From: Thermoanaerobacter pseudethanolicus ATCC 33223
GTDB taxonomy: Bacteria; Bacillota; Thermoanaerobacteria; Thermoanaerobacterales; Thermoanaerobacteraceae
Direction: 5' to 3'
Assembly (NCBI RefSeq): GCF_000019085.1
Contig: NC_010321.1
Coordinates: 690,501-754,500 of the forward strand
Length of the DNA: 64,000 nucleotides
A program made the position numbers and the translations under genes. Positions 43,401 through 53,886 of the stretch are shown here, one piece after another. The notes beneath the pieces are model-generated. The model saw nothing but the letters and a program-made list of their open reading frames with translations. It was not told where the DNA came from and did not search any database. Every line of letters starts with the position of its first letter. The stretch's first letter is position 1.

Positions 43401-43838
43401 ACAAAAAAAATTAAATTTACCAAAAATAACAATATGATGGCTTTTGTCACAATTGAGGACTTATATGGTACTGTAGAAGTAATAGTATTTCCAACTGTAT
43501 ATGAAAAGTATTCCAGTATAATAAAAGAAGACAACCCGGTTGTAGTGAGAGGAAAGGTTAGTTTAAAGGAAGAGGAAGAGCCTAAGATTTTATGCGATGA
43601 AATTAAGCTGTTGTCACAAGCGATAGTGAAAAAACTTTATCTTAATTTGCAGGATTCTACAAAGATTGAGATTGTTAAACAAATATTACGTAAAAATCCT
43701 GGTAATATGCCAGTAGTTTTAAAGCTTAATAGTAAAAAATTATTGGCGGCTAATAGAGACTTGTGGGTAAATGGAAGTAAGGAATTAATTAAACAACTGT
43801 ATGTTGTTTTAGGAGAGGAAAATGTCAAAGTAATTTGA
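40401..43838 (+). CDS. dnaE: DNA polymerase III alpha subunit (DnaE type)
   Basis: A 1145-residue C-family replicative polymerase. The N-terminal PHP domain begins FVHLHVHSEYSLLDG, the catalytic palm has GPGRGSAAGSLVAY and the metal aspartates in PDIDSDF (about residue 396), the helix-hairpin-helix part follows, and a C-terminal OB-fold contains VVIAGVIATKKIKFTK. There is no built-in exonuclease, as expected for DnaE in contrast to PolC. Firmicutes usually have both. Confidence 0.95.
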   Translation: MFVHLHVHSEYSLLDGSCRIKDLIAKTKELNMKAIAITDHGVMYGVIDFYKEAVAQGIKPIIGCEIYVAPRSMQDREYGIDNENYHLVLLAKDMTGYKNLMKIVTVASIEGFYYKPRVDREFLKEHSEGLIALSACLAGEVPSYILRGEYEKAKEAALFYDSIFGRGNFYLELQDHGILEQQKVNKELIRLSKETGIPLVATNDVHYLEKKDAKAHEVLLCIQTGKTIDDEDRMSFPTDEFYLKSPEEMENLFSCCKEAIENTEKIADMCNVEFEFNKTKLPKYDLPEGVDSCEYLRNLCYEGLYKRYKNPGKEVIERLDYELSVIKQMGYVDYFLIVWDFIKFAKDNGIMTGPGRGSAAGSLVAYTLGITNIDPIKYNLLFERFLNPERVSMPDIDSDFCYERRQEVIDYVVKKYGKDNVAQIITFGTMAARAVIRDVGRALNYPYAEVDTIAKMIPFELGMTIDKALSLNPELKARYENEEKVKQLIDISRSLEGLPRHASTHAAGVVISKEPLVNYVPLQKNEDSIVTQFPMTTLEELGLLKMDFLGLRTLTVIRDTIEMVKKNKGVIIDFDSMGYDDLKVYELISKGETEGVFQLESPGMKQFMTELKPKNLEDIIAGISLYRPGPMDQIPRYLANRNHPESIVYDHPLLKPILDVTYGCMVYQEQVMQIVRDVAGYSLGRSDLVRRAMAKKKMDVMEQERKNFIYGIVDEEGNVIVPGALRNGLDEVTANKLFDEMLDFANYAFNKSHAAAYAVIAYQTAYLKRYYPVEFMAALLNSFVDNLDKIAFYVQVCKKMGIKVLPPDINESDSYFTVVEDKIRFGLSAVKNVGLNMTMEIVSERERNGKFKSVVDFFERMQDSQLNKKAVESLIKAGAFSSFGVRRSQLLSVYDKLMENIKKNRNNNLNGQISLFGEVEQSHGVEFEFPDLEEFPKNRLLSMEKETLGLYISGHPLEEYMEDIPKITNATTLDFKVSEEEMFQPKLQDNQEVVIAGVIATKKIKFTKNNNMMAFVTIEDLYGTVEVIVFPTVYEKYSSIIKEDNPVVVRGKVSLKEEEEPKILCDEIKLLSQAIVKKLYLNLQDSTKIEIVKQILRKNPGNMPVVLKLNSKKLLAANRDLWVNGSKELIKQLYVVLGEENVKVI

Positions 43839-43921
43839 AATAAGCATTTGCAAATTTTTGAGTTGATAACTGCAAAAAAATAGATTAAAATATAATTTAG
43901 AAATACTAAGGAGGCCGTTTT

Positions 43922-44119
43922 ATGTGGACGGTAATATACATGGCACAAGATATGGAGACAGCAGAAAAGGTCAAAGACGTTTTAACAAAAGAAGGTTTTT
44001 TGGTAAAATTGCGTCCACTTAATAAAAAAATAGACAAAAAAGGTTCTTATTGTGAGGTTTTAGTTCCAAAAGCAGAAGCTCAAGATGCGCAAAGCATTAT
44101 TATTGAGTATGGCTTATAA
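43922..44119 (+). CDS. Small conserved protein between dnaE and pfkA (DUF2007-like)
   Basis: A 65-residue protein, ATG 43922 behind AAGGAGG. It starts MWTVIYMAQDMETAEKVKDV and has a beta-alpha-beta pattern similar to putative signal-transducing DUF2007 domains. The position between dnaE and pfkA recurs in Clostridia. Its function is unknown. Confidence 0.65.
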   Translation: MWTVIYMAQDMETAEKVKDVLTKEGFLVKLRPLNKKIDKKGSYCEVLVPKAEAQDAQSIIIEYGL

Positions 44120-44195
44120 TTTTTTGCCCGAAAGGGCTGCTTTAACGAAAATGGGACAAGTAAAGTCCATGTGGGATAAAATGAGGAGGTAAAGT

Positions 44196-45161
44196 ATGAA
44201 AACAATTGGTATACTTACGAGTGGTGGAGATGCACCAGGGATGAACGCAGCTATAAGGGCTGTGGTGAGGACAGGAATTTATTATGGGCTTAAAGTAAAA
44301 GGTATTATGAGGGGATATGCAGGCTTAGTAGAGGATGAAGTTATTGACTTAAATCTTTCTTCAGTAGGAGATATATTGCAAAAAGGCGGTACTATTTTGA
44401 GAACTGCTAGATGTGAAGAATTTAAGAAAAAAGAGGTGCGCAAAAAAGCTTACGAAACCCTTCAAAAACATGGAATAGAAGGTCTCGTTGTAATTGGAGG
44501 AGATGGCTCTTTTAGAGGAGCACAGCTTTTGAGTGAAGAATGGAATGTAAATACAATTGGAATTCCAGGTACAATTGACAATGACATACCTTGTACAGAT
44601 TATACAATAGGTTTTGATACAGCTTGTAATACTGTTATTGATGCAATAAATAAAATAAGGGATACTGCTACTTCCCATGAGAGAGCAAATATAATAGAAG
44701 TGATGGGAAGAAATGCGGGTTACATTGCTTTGTATGCTGGTCTAGCTGGTGGAGCGGAGATGATTATACTTCCTGAAGTGGAATGGAGCATCGATGAACT
44801 TTGCGATAAAATTACTTACGGGATAAAGAGAGGAAAGCTTCATCATATAATTGTCCTTGCAGAAGGAGTTATGAGCGCTCCAGAACTAGCGAAAATGATT
44901 AAAGAAAGGCTACCAAAATTGGACTTAAGGTATACTATTTTGGGGCACATTCAAAGAGGTGGAGCTCCTACAGTGATGGATAGGGTATTGGCAAGCCAAA
45001 TGGGAGCAAGAGCAGTGGAGTTGCTTTTAGAAAATAAAACCAAGAGGATAATAAGTATACGAAACAATCAAATTGTAGACGATGATATAGATGAAGCCCT
45101 TTCCATGAAAAAGGAGTTTAACAGAAAACTTTATGAGCTCAGCAAGATATTGTCTATATAA
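44196..45161 (+). CDS. pfkA: ATP-dependent 6-phosphofructokinase
   Basis: A 321-residue enzyme that commits fructose-6-phosphate to glycolysis. The motifs [29 protein letters not shown] (ATP site; Gly at the position marking ATP- rather than PPi-dependence) and PGTIDNDI (catalytic Asp) are present. It directly precedes pyk by 22 bases, forming the usual Firmicutes pfkA-pyk operon. Confidence 0.96.
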   Translation: MKTIGILTSGGDAPGMNAAIRAVVRTGIYYGLKVKGIMRGYAGLVEDEVIDLNLSSVGDILQKGGTILRTARCEEFKKKEVRKKAYETLQKHGIEGLVVIGGDGSFRGAQLLSEEWNVNTIGIPGTIDNDIPCTDYTIGFDTACNTVIDAINKIRDTATSHERANIIEVMGRNAGYIALYAGLAGGAEMIILPEVEWSIDELCDKITYGIKRGKLHHIIVLAEGVMSAPELAKMIKERLPKLDLRYTILGHIQRGGAPTVMDRVLASQMGARAVELLLENKTKRIISIRNNQIVDDDIDEALSMKKEFNRKLYELSKILSI

Positions 45162-45183
45162 ATAAATTTTAGGGAGTGAAGGT

Positions 45184-46935
<1,752 letters not shown>

Positions 46936-46939
46936 ATAA

Positions 46940-46969
46940 GACAAGATTTTCTCTTGTCTTTGTTTTTTT
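46940..46969 (+). terminator. Terminator after pyk
   Basis: GACAAGA / TCTTGTC stem, then a T-rich tail. Confidence 0.8.
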
Positions 46970-46986
46970 AAGGAGTGATTTAAATT

Positions 46987-47403
46987 ATGCATGTATGGGA
47001 TGCCGAGGTAAGGGCTCGATACGGAGAAACGGACAAAATGGGTATAGTTTACTATTCTAATTATTTTAACTGGTTTGAAATTGGCAGGACAGAGTTTTTT
47101 CGCTCTTTAGGGATGTCCTATAGAAGTTTAGAAGAAAAAAATGTAATGCTACCTGTGATTGACGCACAGTGTAGATATTTTTCTTCTGCTTTGTACGATG
47201 ACCTTATAATAATACGTACTCGATTAGAATTTGTTAAAGGAACCCGTCTTAAATTTTTATATGATATAATGCGAAAAGAGGATAACAAACTTTTAGCACA
47301 AGGTTATACAGAGCATCCCTTTACAAATCTTGAAAAAAAGCCTATCAATTTAAAAAAAGTCATGCCAGAAGTTTATGAAATGCTTGCAAAATGCTGTGAT
47401 TAA
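46987..47403 (+). CDS. YbgC/FadM-type acyl-CoA thioesterase
   Basis: A 138-residue hotdog-fold protein. The motif RYGETDKMGIVYYSNYFNWFE near residues 9-29, with the active-site Asp in TDKMG, defines the 4-hydroxybenzoyl-CoA thioesterase/YbgC group. The acyl substrate is not evident. ATG 46987 behind AAGGAGTG. Confidence 0.85.
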   Translation: MHVWDAEVRARYGETDKMGIVYYSNYFNWFEIGRTEFFRSLGMSYRSLEEKNVMLPVIDAQCRYFSSALYDDLIIIRTRLEFVKGTRLKFLYDIMRKEDNKLLAQGYTEHPFTNLEKKPINLKKVMPEVYEMLAKCCD

Positions 47404-47475
47404 AATTTATAAAAAATGGTATAAAATACTATAAAAATGAGTTATAATAAATAATAGGGTAACCGATTTTTTCTC

Positions 47476-47500
47476 AATACACTTTCTAAGTGTATTTTTT
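47476..47500 (+). terminator. Terminator after the thioesterase gene
   Basis: AATACACTT-TCT-AAGTGTATT followed by TTTTTC. Confidence 0.85.
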
Positions 47501-47515
47501 CTTTTTTATTCATAA

Positions 47516-47525
47516 CAAACGTTTG
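47516..47525. promoter_or_regulatory. cre-like palindrome upstream of rlmD
   Basis: The perfect palindrome CAAACGTTTG, within a longer cre-like word when read on the minus strand (TGCAAACGTTTGTT, one mismatch). It lies before the rlmD -10 box (TATAAT at 47569). Carbon control of a tRNA/rRNA methylase is unexpected, so the site may be chance. Confidence 0.4.
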
Positions 47526-47603
47526 CACAAATTTATGAAAACCCCTATATTTTTTTGCTATATAACGGTATAATAATTATGGGAAAAAGGAGGCGTTTTT
47601 GAA

Positions 47604-48986
47604 TTGCACGACATAAAAGTAGGGGAAAAATACGAGGTATATATTGACAATATGGCCCATGAAGGCCAAGGAGTTGGAAGAATTGAAGGAGTGGCTGTCT
47701 TTGTAGAAGGAGCATTGACAGGAGAGAGGGTCGTTGCACAAATAGATAAAATTTCTAAAAATTACGTTATAGGTCATGTAGTAGAAATATTGGAAAAGTC
47801 CCGTGATAGAGTAGAACCTTTATGTCCTTATGCAGATAAGTGCGGTGGCTGTTCTTTACAGCATTTAAGCTACGAAGGGCAGTTAAAATATAAAACACAA
47901 AAAGTCAAAGACAATTTAGAGAGAATAGGCAAAGTGTATACTAGAGTCCACGATACCATAGGTATGGAAAAGCCTCAGCGGTATAGAAATAAAGCACAAT
48001 TTCCAGTTGGAATGGTTGAAGGGAAAGCTGCTGTTACAGGTTTTTACGCTCCTCGCTCTCATGACATTGTGCCTGTGGAAAGTTGTATGATACAGCATGA
48101 GATTAGTGATGAGATTGCTAGGATTGTAAGGAATTGGATTAGAAAATACAACATATCTGTATATGACGAAAAAACAGGAAAAGGTCTGATAAGGCATATT
48201 GCCACAAGAGTTGCTTTTAAAACTGGGGAAGTTATGGCTGTTATTGTGATTAATGGAAAGGACATACCATATAAAAAACAACTGATTGATGCTTTAAAAG
48301 AAGAGATAAGGGGGCTTAAAAGTGTAGTAATAAATATTAATACCAAAAAAACTAATGTGATTATGGGGGAGGAAAATATAACTATTTACGGAAGCGATAA
48401 TATTATTGACTATATAAAAGACATAAAATTTGAAATATCCCCTTTGTCATTTTTTCAGGTAAATCCTGTTCAAACAGAAGTCTTATACGGAAAAGCCCTT
48501 GAATATGCTGATTTAAAAGGTGAGGAGACTGTAATAGATGTGTATTGTGGTATAGGGACTATATCTTTGTTTGCAGCACAAAAGGCAGCCTTTGTCTATG
48601 GTATTGAGGCTGTCCACCAAGCAGTGGAAGACGCAAAGAGAAATGCTTACATAAATGGCATTAAAAACGTAGAATTTATTTCAGGGGATGCGGAAAAAGT
48701 AATGCCTGAGTTAGTTGATAAAGGAGTCAAAGCAGATGTAGTTATAATGGATCCTCCAAGAAAGGGCTGTGATACATCTGTTTTAGAAGCAGTTATAAAA
48801 ATGAATCCGAAAAAAATTGTATACGTCTCTTGCAATCCTTCCACATTAGCACGGGATTTAAGATACCTTGAGGACAATGGATACAAAACGATGGAAGTTC
48901 AGCCTGTTGATATGTTTCCTTATACGTATCATGTGGAAAGTGTGGCGTTGGCGTTGCGTTCAATTTTTAAAGACCTATCAAATTAA
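47604..48986 (+). CDS. rlmD: 23S rRNA (uracil-5-)-methyltransferase, RumA/RlmD type
   Basis: A 460-residue SAM-dependent RNA methylase. The N-terminal TRAM domain (about 1-60) is followed by iron-sulfur cysteines (CPYADKCGGCSLQHLSY), a Rossmann methylase core (VIDVYCGIGTISLF) and the catalytic motifs DPPRKGCD and VSCNPSTLARDL. Members methylate U1939 or U747 of 23S rRNA, or tRNA U54; sequence alone does not fix which. The start is TTG 47604 behind AAAGGAGG (47586-47593). Confidence 0.9.
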   Translation: MHDIKVGEKYEVYIDNMAHEGQGVGRIEGVAVFVEGALTGERVVAQIDKISKNYVIGHVVEILEKSRDRVEPLCPYADKCGGCSLQHLSYEGQLKYKTQKVKDNLERIGKVYTRVHDTIGMEKPQRYRNKAQFPVGMVEGKAAVTGFYAPRSHDIVPVESCMIQHEISDEIARIVRNWIRKYNISVYDEKTGKGLIRHIATRVAFKTGEVMAVIVINGKDIPYKKQLIDALKEEIRGLKSVVININTKKTNVIMGEENITIYGSDNIIDYIKDIKFEISPLSFFQVNPVQTEVLYGKALEYADLKGEETVIDVYCGIGTISLFAAQKAAFVYGIEAVHQAVEDAKRNAYINGIKNVEFISGDAEKVMPELVDKGVKADVVIMDPPRKGCDTSVLEAVIKMNPKKIVYVSCNPSTLARDLRYLEDNGYKTMEVQPVDMFPYTYHVESVALALRSIFKDLSN

Positions 48987-49019
48987 TGGAGGGTATTAAC
49001 CCCTCACATTAATTTGATA
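48976..49019. terminator. Bidirectional terminator between rlmD and the DUF2892 gene
   Basis: A perfect 13-bp stem TATCAAATTAATG / CATTAATTTGATA, with inner GAGGG/CCCTC, between convergent genes; A/T runs at both sides. Confidence 0.85.
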
Positions 49020-49081
49020 AAAAATTATACACCATTGACTGATTTAAAATTTAAAACTAAGATATTACATAAAGAAAATTT

Positions 49082-49276
49082 TTATTTTTTTGTTGAACAT
49101 GTATTAATGCCAAATAAGGCATATAATGGGCAGAAACCAAAAGCAGCTGTTAATATTGGCACAAGTCCTATTAATCCCAAAAATCTTAGGTTACTATGAA
49201 CTAAAAACAACAGACTCAACAAAGCTATTCCTATTATATATCTGATTATTTTATCAATTTTTCCAACATTTTTCAT
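49082..49276 (-). CDS. DUF2892-family small membrane protein
   Basis: A 64-residue protein with an NVGKIDKIIRYIIGIALLSL start typical of DUF2892, two hydrophobic helices and a Cys in FGFCPLYALFGINTC. Such proteins are often attached to or near rhodaneses. ATG 49276 behind GAGGAGG. It follows a truncated Crp-type gene, with which it likely formed a unit. Confidence 0.8.
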   Translation of the reverse strand: MKNVGKIDKIIRYIIGIALLSLLFLVHSNLRFLGLIGLVPILTAAFGFCPLYALFGINTCSTKK

Positions 49277-49354
49277 TTTTATAACCTCCTCAATTTATTT
49301 TTCCTATCTTGATATCTATTATACAAGACTATAAAATTTAATTCAGTGACAAAG

Positions 49355-49588
49355 TCACATTAGAGTTATTTCCTTTCCTTCAGGAGAAAGTTTATATACT
49401 CTTACTACTCCATTTATAACAAAAACTATGTCGGTACAGTAATCTCCTTCTTCTAAAAGTTTTTCTCCATTTTTCAACTTGATAATTTTGATGATTTTCA
49501 TAAAATTGTCTAACTTATTTTTATCCTTTAGGTTTTTAATAAAAGGGAATTTATTTTTGATTTCATGGATTAAGCCATCGTCAATCAT
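49355..49588 (-). pseudogene. Truncated Crp/Fnr-family regulator (N-terminal part only)
   Basis: A 77-residue stretch with the beginning of a cyclic-nucleotide-binding-like sensor domain: IIKLKNGEKLLEEGDYCTDIVFVINGVVRVYK (read as IIKLKNGEKLLEEGD and CTDIVFVINGVVRVYK) and SPEGKEITLM, then a stop. The rest of the beta roll and the C-terminal HTH are missing. ATG 49588 has a good GGAGGAAAG site, so the fragment may still be translated. The family call is firm, function as a regulator unlikely. Confidence 0.75.
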
Positions 49589-49635
49589 TTTCTTTCCTCC
49601 AGTTGATTTTATAAAATGCTTAAATGGTGATAAAA

Positions 49636-49676
49636 AGGTGCAGTAAAGCGTATTAAAAATCTTTTACTGCACCTTT
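49636..49676. terminator. Terminator of the MATE gene
   Basis: The inverted repeat GGTGCAGTAAA / TTTTACTGCACC overlaps the last codons of the MATE gene, with T-runs in the minus direction. Confidence 0.75.
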
Positions 49677-51005
49677 CAATTTGTTTATTTCTTTTCTAAA
49701 GTATAGATACATTGTACTTCCTTCAAAAGCCCATTGGATAGCTGTTACAAACCATACATATACAACTCCTAACTTTAAAATGTAGATGACTACGTACATA
49801 AGAGGAAGTCTTATAAACCAGCTGGATATTGTAGAGATAATAAAGGGAATCTTTGTATTTCCACTTCCTTTAAGGCCACCTCCATAAACCATGCCAACTG
49901 CCATAAAAGGTTGTTCAATAGAGGCTACCATAAGGCAGAGAATTCCTACTGCAATTACATCAGCATCTTTTATAAAAGCTCTCATAAAAAGATGAGGTAT
50001 TGTAAGAAATAGTATAGACATTGTACCCATAATAGCTACAGCGAATAATGCTGCAATATTTGTATATCTTTTTGCACTTTCAAAGTCTTTTGCGCCAACC
50101 ATTTGACCTGCCATTGTGGTTGCAGCCACTGCAAAACCCCATCCTGGCATAAAGGAGATAGATTCAATCGTAGTTGCAATTTGATTCGCTGCAAAAGCTA
50201 CAGTTCCAAGGTGCATTATCATGAATATTGAAATAAGTCGACTTATGTCAAAGGCAGCTTCTTGAAGAGAAGCAGGAAAAGCAAGTTTTAGTATATTTAC
50301 AATTATTTGTTTATCAAAGTTTACTATATCATGAAGCTCAATATTTAATATTTTTTGGCTGAAGTAATATGACATTATAAATATAAAGCCAGTGATTTGT
50401 GCTATAGTAGTAGCAATTGCAGAACCTTTTGCACCTAAAGCAGGAAAGCCTAATTTTCCAAATATTAAAATCCAATCCAATAAAATATTAATAAATATGA
50501 TTATACTTGCTCCTATCATAGGTGTTTTTGTATTTCCTTGTGCTCTTAAAATTGTGTTTAATACATTCATAAACATATTAAAGAAAATACCTATTGATGC
50601 AAATTTTACGTATATTTTGCCTAAGAAAAGCACATTACCAGTAGCACCTGCTATTATTAAAAAATACTCTGCAAAAGTAAAAAGTATTAAAGAAATAAAT
50701 AAAGCAACAATAAATCCTAAAAAAATTCCTTGAGATGCGTATTTTTCAGCAGCTTCAAAATCTTTCGCTCCTATACTGCGGGCGACATAAGAAGTTATTC
50801 CTATAGAGATTCCCATTGCAATAAAAATATTAGAGAAGGTATATATAATTTCTGAAGCAAGACCTACAGCGCTGACACTGTCTTTACCGCCAAATTGCCC
50901 CACCATCATCGTATCGACTACCCACACAACCATGTATAAAAGCATTTCTCCAACTGCAGGTAGTGCTAAATTAAGTATTTCTTTTATTTCTTTTTTAGTT
51001 GCCAT
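49653..51005 (-). CDS. MATE-family multidrug efflux transporter
   Basis: A 450-residue, 12-helix membrane protein. MATE features: ILNLALPAVGEMLLYMVVWVVD start (split by a helix break), GGKDSVSAVGLASEI, and the symmetric second half with a GWGFAVAATTMAGQMVGAKD motif. It exports cationic drugs or metabolites using Na+ or H+. The ATG at 51005 has AGGAGGTG (complement of 51010-51017); a longer frame upstream is unlikely. Substrate unknown. Confidence 0.92.
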   Translation of the reverse strand: MATKKEIKEILNLALPAVGEMLLYMVVWVVDTMMVGQFGGKDSVSAVGLASEIIYTFSNIFIAMGISIGITSYVARSIGAKDFEAAEKYASQGIFLGFIVALFISLILFTFAEYFLIIAGATGNVLFLGKIYVKFASIGIFFNMFMNVLNTILRAQGNTKTPMIGASIIIFINILLDWILIFGKLGFPALGAKGSAIATTIAQITGFIFIMSYYFSQKILNIELHDIVNFDKQIIVNILKLAFPASLQEAAFDISRLISIFMIMHLGTVAFAANQIATTIESISFMPGWGFAVAATTMAGQMVGAKDFESAKRYTNIAALFAVAIMGTMSILFLTIPHLFMRAFIKDADVIAVGILCLMVASIEQPFMAVGMVYGGGLKGSGNTKIPFIISTISSWFIRLPLMYVVIYILKLGVVYVWFVTAIQWAFEGSTMYLYFRKEINKLKGAVKDF

Positions 51006-51221
51006 ATAACACCTCCTGTTTGTTGAGGAATTGGCGGTGGGCAAGTCATTTTACATCTAGCTTATTTACATGAAAGGAATCGTACTACTAATAGTATTAT
51101 AGCACAACAGGAAAAAAGAAAGTAATGGAGTCGGAAGAATATAAATTTTTCTCTTCACTTTATCAGTTCAATTTGATAAAATATGTACTATACATAAAAA
51201 AGGTATAAAGGGGGATGCATT

Positions 51222-52784
51222 GTGAGGAACATACGGATATACGACACAACATTAAGAGACGGAGTTCAAGGACAAGGTATATCTTTTACTGTAGAAGACA
51301 AATTAAAGATAGTTAAGGTTCTTGATGAGTTTGGTGTAGCCTATATTGAGGCAGGTAATCCTGGGTCTAATCCTAAAGATATTGAATTTTTTGAAAGAGT
51401 TAAAAGTATTAAATTAAAAAATGCTAAATTAATCGCTTTTGGCAGCACAAGAAGAGCAAATACAACTACCAAAGAGGATGCTAATGTGATTTCTCTTTTA
51501 AATGCTGACACAGAGGTAGTAACTATTTTTGGCAAGTCATGGGATTTTCAAGTTACAGAAATTTTGAAAACCACTTTAGAAGAAAACTTAAAAATGATTT
51601 ATGATACAGTAAAGTTTTTTAAAGACAAAGGTAAGTCAGTTATATTTGATGCAGAGCATTTTTTTGATGGTTACAAACAAAATCCAGAGTATGCTTTAAA
51701 GACATTAGAAGTAGCATTAGAGGCGGGAGTAGACAGTGTTTGTTTGTGTGATACAAAAGGTGGAGCTTTTCCGATGGAAGTTTATGATATAACAAAAACT
51801 GTTGTAGATAAATTTAATACGGAAGTAGGAATACATTGTCACAATGATAACGGAATGGCTGTTGCAGATTCTATAATGGCAGTACAAGCAGGGGCAATAC
51901 AGCTGCAGGGTACAATAAATGGCTATGGGGAAAGGTGTGGCAATGCGAATTTATGTACCTTGATACCGAATTTGCAATTACTTATGGGATATAAATGTGT
52001 GCCTGATGAAAATCTAAAACAATTGACTCATTTAGCCAGATTTGTAAGTGAAATTGCAAATGTCACTTACGATGAAAGGGCGCCTTATGTTGGGAAAAAT
52101 GCTTTTTCCCACAAAGCGGGGATGCATGCTGATGCTGTAAATAAAAATACTTATTCTTATGAACTGATTGACCCTTCTTTAGTGGGAAATAGTAGGACCT
52201 TTTTGATTTCTGAAGTTGCAGGCAGAGGAACAGTGCTAAATGCCATAAATGAAATAGATCCAACTATTACAAAGGATTCTCCTGAAACAAAGTTAATTTT
52301 AGATAAATTAAAAGAAATGGAGTATTTAGGGTATCAATATGAAAATGCAGGAGGTTCTTTAGAACTTTTGATAAGAAAGGTTCTTGGAAAATATAAACCA
52401 GCATTTAATTTAAAAGAGTTCAAAGTTATTGTAAATGAGCCTTCTGTAAATAGTGTTAATTCTTCAGCACTTATAAAAGTGGAAGTCGATAGTATAGAGG
52501 AGATAGCTGCAGCTGAGGGAGATGGGCCAGTACATGCTCTTGATAATGCTGTAAGAAGAGTACTGGAGAGATTTTACCCACAGATAAAAGAAATGAGGTT
52601 GACAGATTATAAAGTGAGGGTTTTGGATTCTAATTCTGCAACTGCTGCTAAAGTTAGAGTTATAATAGAGTCGACAGACGGAAAAGATTCATGGAGCACA
52701 ATTGGGGTTTCTACAGATATTATTGAGGCCAGTTGGAGAGCCCTTGTTGATTCAATAGAGTACAAACTTAACAAAGAAAGTTAA
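51222..52784 (+). CDS. cimA: Citramalate synthase
   Basis: A 520-residue acyltransferase of the isopropylmalate/homocitrate synthase group. The N-terminal TIM barrel starts IRIYDTTLRDGVQGQGI (metal Asp in TTLRDG) and has the GIHCHNDNGMAVADS histidine motif; the C-terminal regulatory domain follows (about 390-520). The pattern FDAEHFFDGYKQNP is typical of the CimA class (acetyl-CoA + pyruvate to citramalate), the threonine-independent route to isoleucine. GTG 51222 behind AAAGGGGG. It is monocistronic with its own terminator. Confidence 0.9.
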   Translation: MRNIRIYDTTLRDGVQGQGISFTVEDKLKIVKVLDEFGVAYIEAGNPGSNPKDIEFFERVKSIKLKNAKLIAFGSTRRANTTTKEDANVISLLNADTEVVTIFGKSWDFQVTEILKTTLEENLKMIYDTVKFFKDKGKSVIFDAEHFFDGYKQNPEYALKTLEVALEAGVDSVCLCDTKGGAFPMEVYDITKTVVDKFNTEVGIHCHNDNGMAVADSIMAVQAGAIQLQGTINGYGERCGNANLCTLIPNLQLLMGYKCVPDENLKQLTHLARFVSEIANVTYDERAPYVGKNAFSHKAGMHADAVNKNTYSYELIDPSLVGNSRTFLISEVAGRGTVLNAINEIDPTITKDSPETKLILDKLKEMEYLGYQYENAGGSLELLIRKVLGKYKPAFNLKEFKVIVNEPSVNSVNSSALIKVEVDSIEEIAAAEGDGPVHALDNAVRRVLERFYPQIKEMRLTDYKVRVLDSNSATAAKVRVIIESTDGKDSWSTIGVSTDIIEASWRALVDSIEYKLNKES

Positions 52785-52794
52785 TTCAAAAGCG

Positions 52795-52859
52795 GAGAAA
52801 TTGACATGAATTGTCATTGATGTTAAAGTAAAAATGAACATGTCAATTTCTCTTTTTTT
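52795..52859 (+). terminator. Long-stem terminator after cimA
   Basis: A perfect 14-bp stem GAGAAATTGACATG (52795-52808) / CATGTCAATTTCTC (52839-52852) with a 30-base loop, then TTTTTTT. Confidence 0.85.
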
Positions 52860-52875
52860 GAAAGGAGAAATTTGA

Positions 52876-53814
52876 ATGATAATAAGTGCAAGCAGGAGAA
52901 CGGATATTCCGGCTTTTTACAGCGATTGGTTTTTTAAAAGAATTGAGGAAGGCTATGTTTTGGTGAGGAATCCTTTTAATTTTCATCAAGTCAGTAAAGT
53001 TTCTTTAAAGAAAGATGCAGTAGATGGCATTGTGTTTTGGACAAAAAATCCAGAAAAAATGATACCGAAATTGCATTTGATAGAGGACTATGCTTATTAT
53101 TTTTTATTTACTTTAAATCCCTATGATAAAAGAATAGAGAGGAATGTGCCAGAAAAATCACATATAATTGAAGTTTTTAAAAAGCTGTCTAGCAAAATAG
53201 GGAAAGAGAGGGTAATTTGGCGTTATGACCCTATTATTTTAATTCCCGAATTTGATATAGAATACCATGTAAAAAGCTTTAAGGAAATAATGTCTGAACT
53301 TTATGGATATACATCAAAATGTATAATCAGTTTTGTGACTCTTTATCCTAAAGTTTACAAGACTTTGGAAAAAATAGGGGCTTATGAGATAAACAAGGAA
53401 CAGAAGTTAGAAATTGCATATAGATTTTATGAAATAGCGAAAGAGCACTCAATTAAACTTGAGACTTGTGCAGAAGAATTGGATTTATCGCCCTATGGTA
53501 TAGAGCATGCGAGATGTATAGATAAAACTTTAATAGAAGAGCTTTCAGGTAAAAAACTCAATATAGGAAAGGATAAGAATCAAAGGAAGTTTTGTGGTTG
53601 TGATGAAAGTATAGATATTGGTGCCTATGATACTTGTCTACATGGCTGTATTTATTGCTACGCAAACAGTAGTATCAGTACTATAAAAAGAAATACAAAG
53701 CAGTACAATGTAAATTCTCCTTTGTTGTGTAGCAAATTGACAGAAGAGGATGTAATAAAAGAAAGGGAAGTTAAATCTTGTGCTGTTTGGCAAACTTCAA
53801 TTTTTGATAGATAA
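52876..53814 (+). CDS. DUF1848 protein with C-terminal iron-sulfur-type cysteine motif
   Basis: A 312-residue protein starting MIISASRRTDIPAFYSDWF, the DUF1848 signature. The C-terminus has a dense cysteine pattern: FCGCDESIDIGAYDTCLHGC followed by IYCYANSS. The CxxxCxxC-like spacing and CYAN ending recall DNA photolyase-type radical SAM proteins (SplB-like), although here the motif is at the far end of the chain. ATG 52876 behind AAAGGAG. Function unknown. Monocistronic. Confidence 0.8.
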   Translation: MIISASRRTDIPAFYSDWFFKRIEEGYVLVRNPFNFHQVSKVSLKKDAVDGIVFWTKNPEKMIPKLHLIEDYAYYFLFTLNPYDKRIERNVPEKSHIIEVFKKLSSKIGKERVIWRYDPIILIPEFDIEYHVKSFKEIMSELYGYTSKCIISFVTLYPKVYKTLEKIGAYEINKEQKLEIAYRFYEIAKEHSIKLETCAEELDLSPYGIEHARCIDKTLIEELSGKKLNIGKDKNQRKFCGCDESIDIGAYDTCLHGCIYCYANSSISTIKRNTKQYNVNSPLLCSKLTEEDVIKEREVKSCAVWQTSIFDR

Positions 53815-53886
53815 AAAATCTGTCTATGTGGAAAAGTTTTCTTGACTGTAGTATAATTGAATTATGAAATATTTGGAGGTGTTATT

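Noticed and set aside
49014-49199. A 61-codon plus-strand frame after rlmD
   Set aside because: It is antisense to the DUF2892 gene and starts inside the bidirectional terminator.
50392-50733. A 113-codon plus-strand frame opposite the MATE gene
   Set aside because: The MATE frame covers the same bases with typical membrane-protein pattern; the opposite frame is a mirror artefact.
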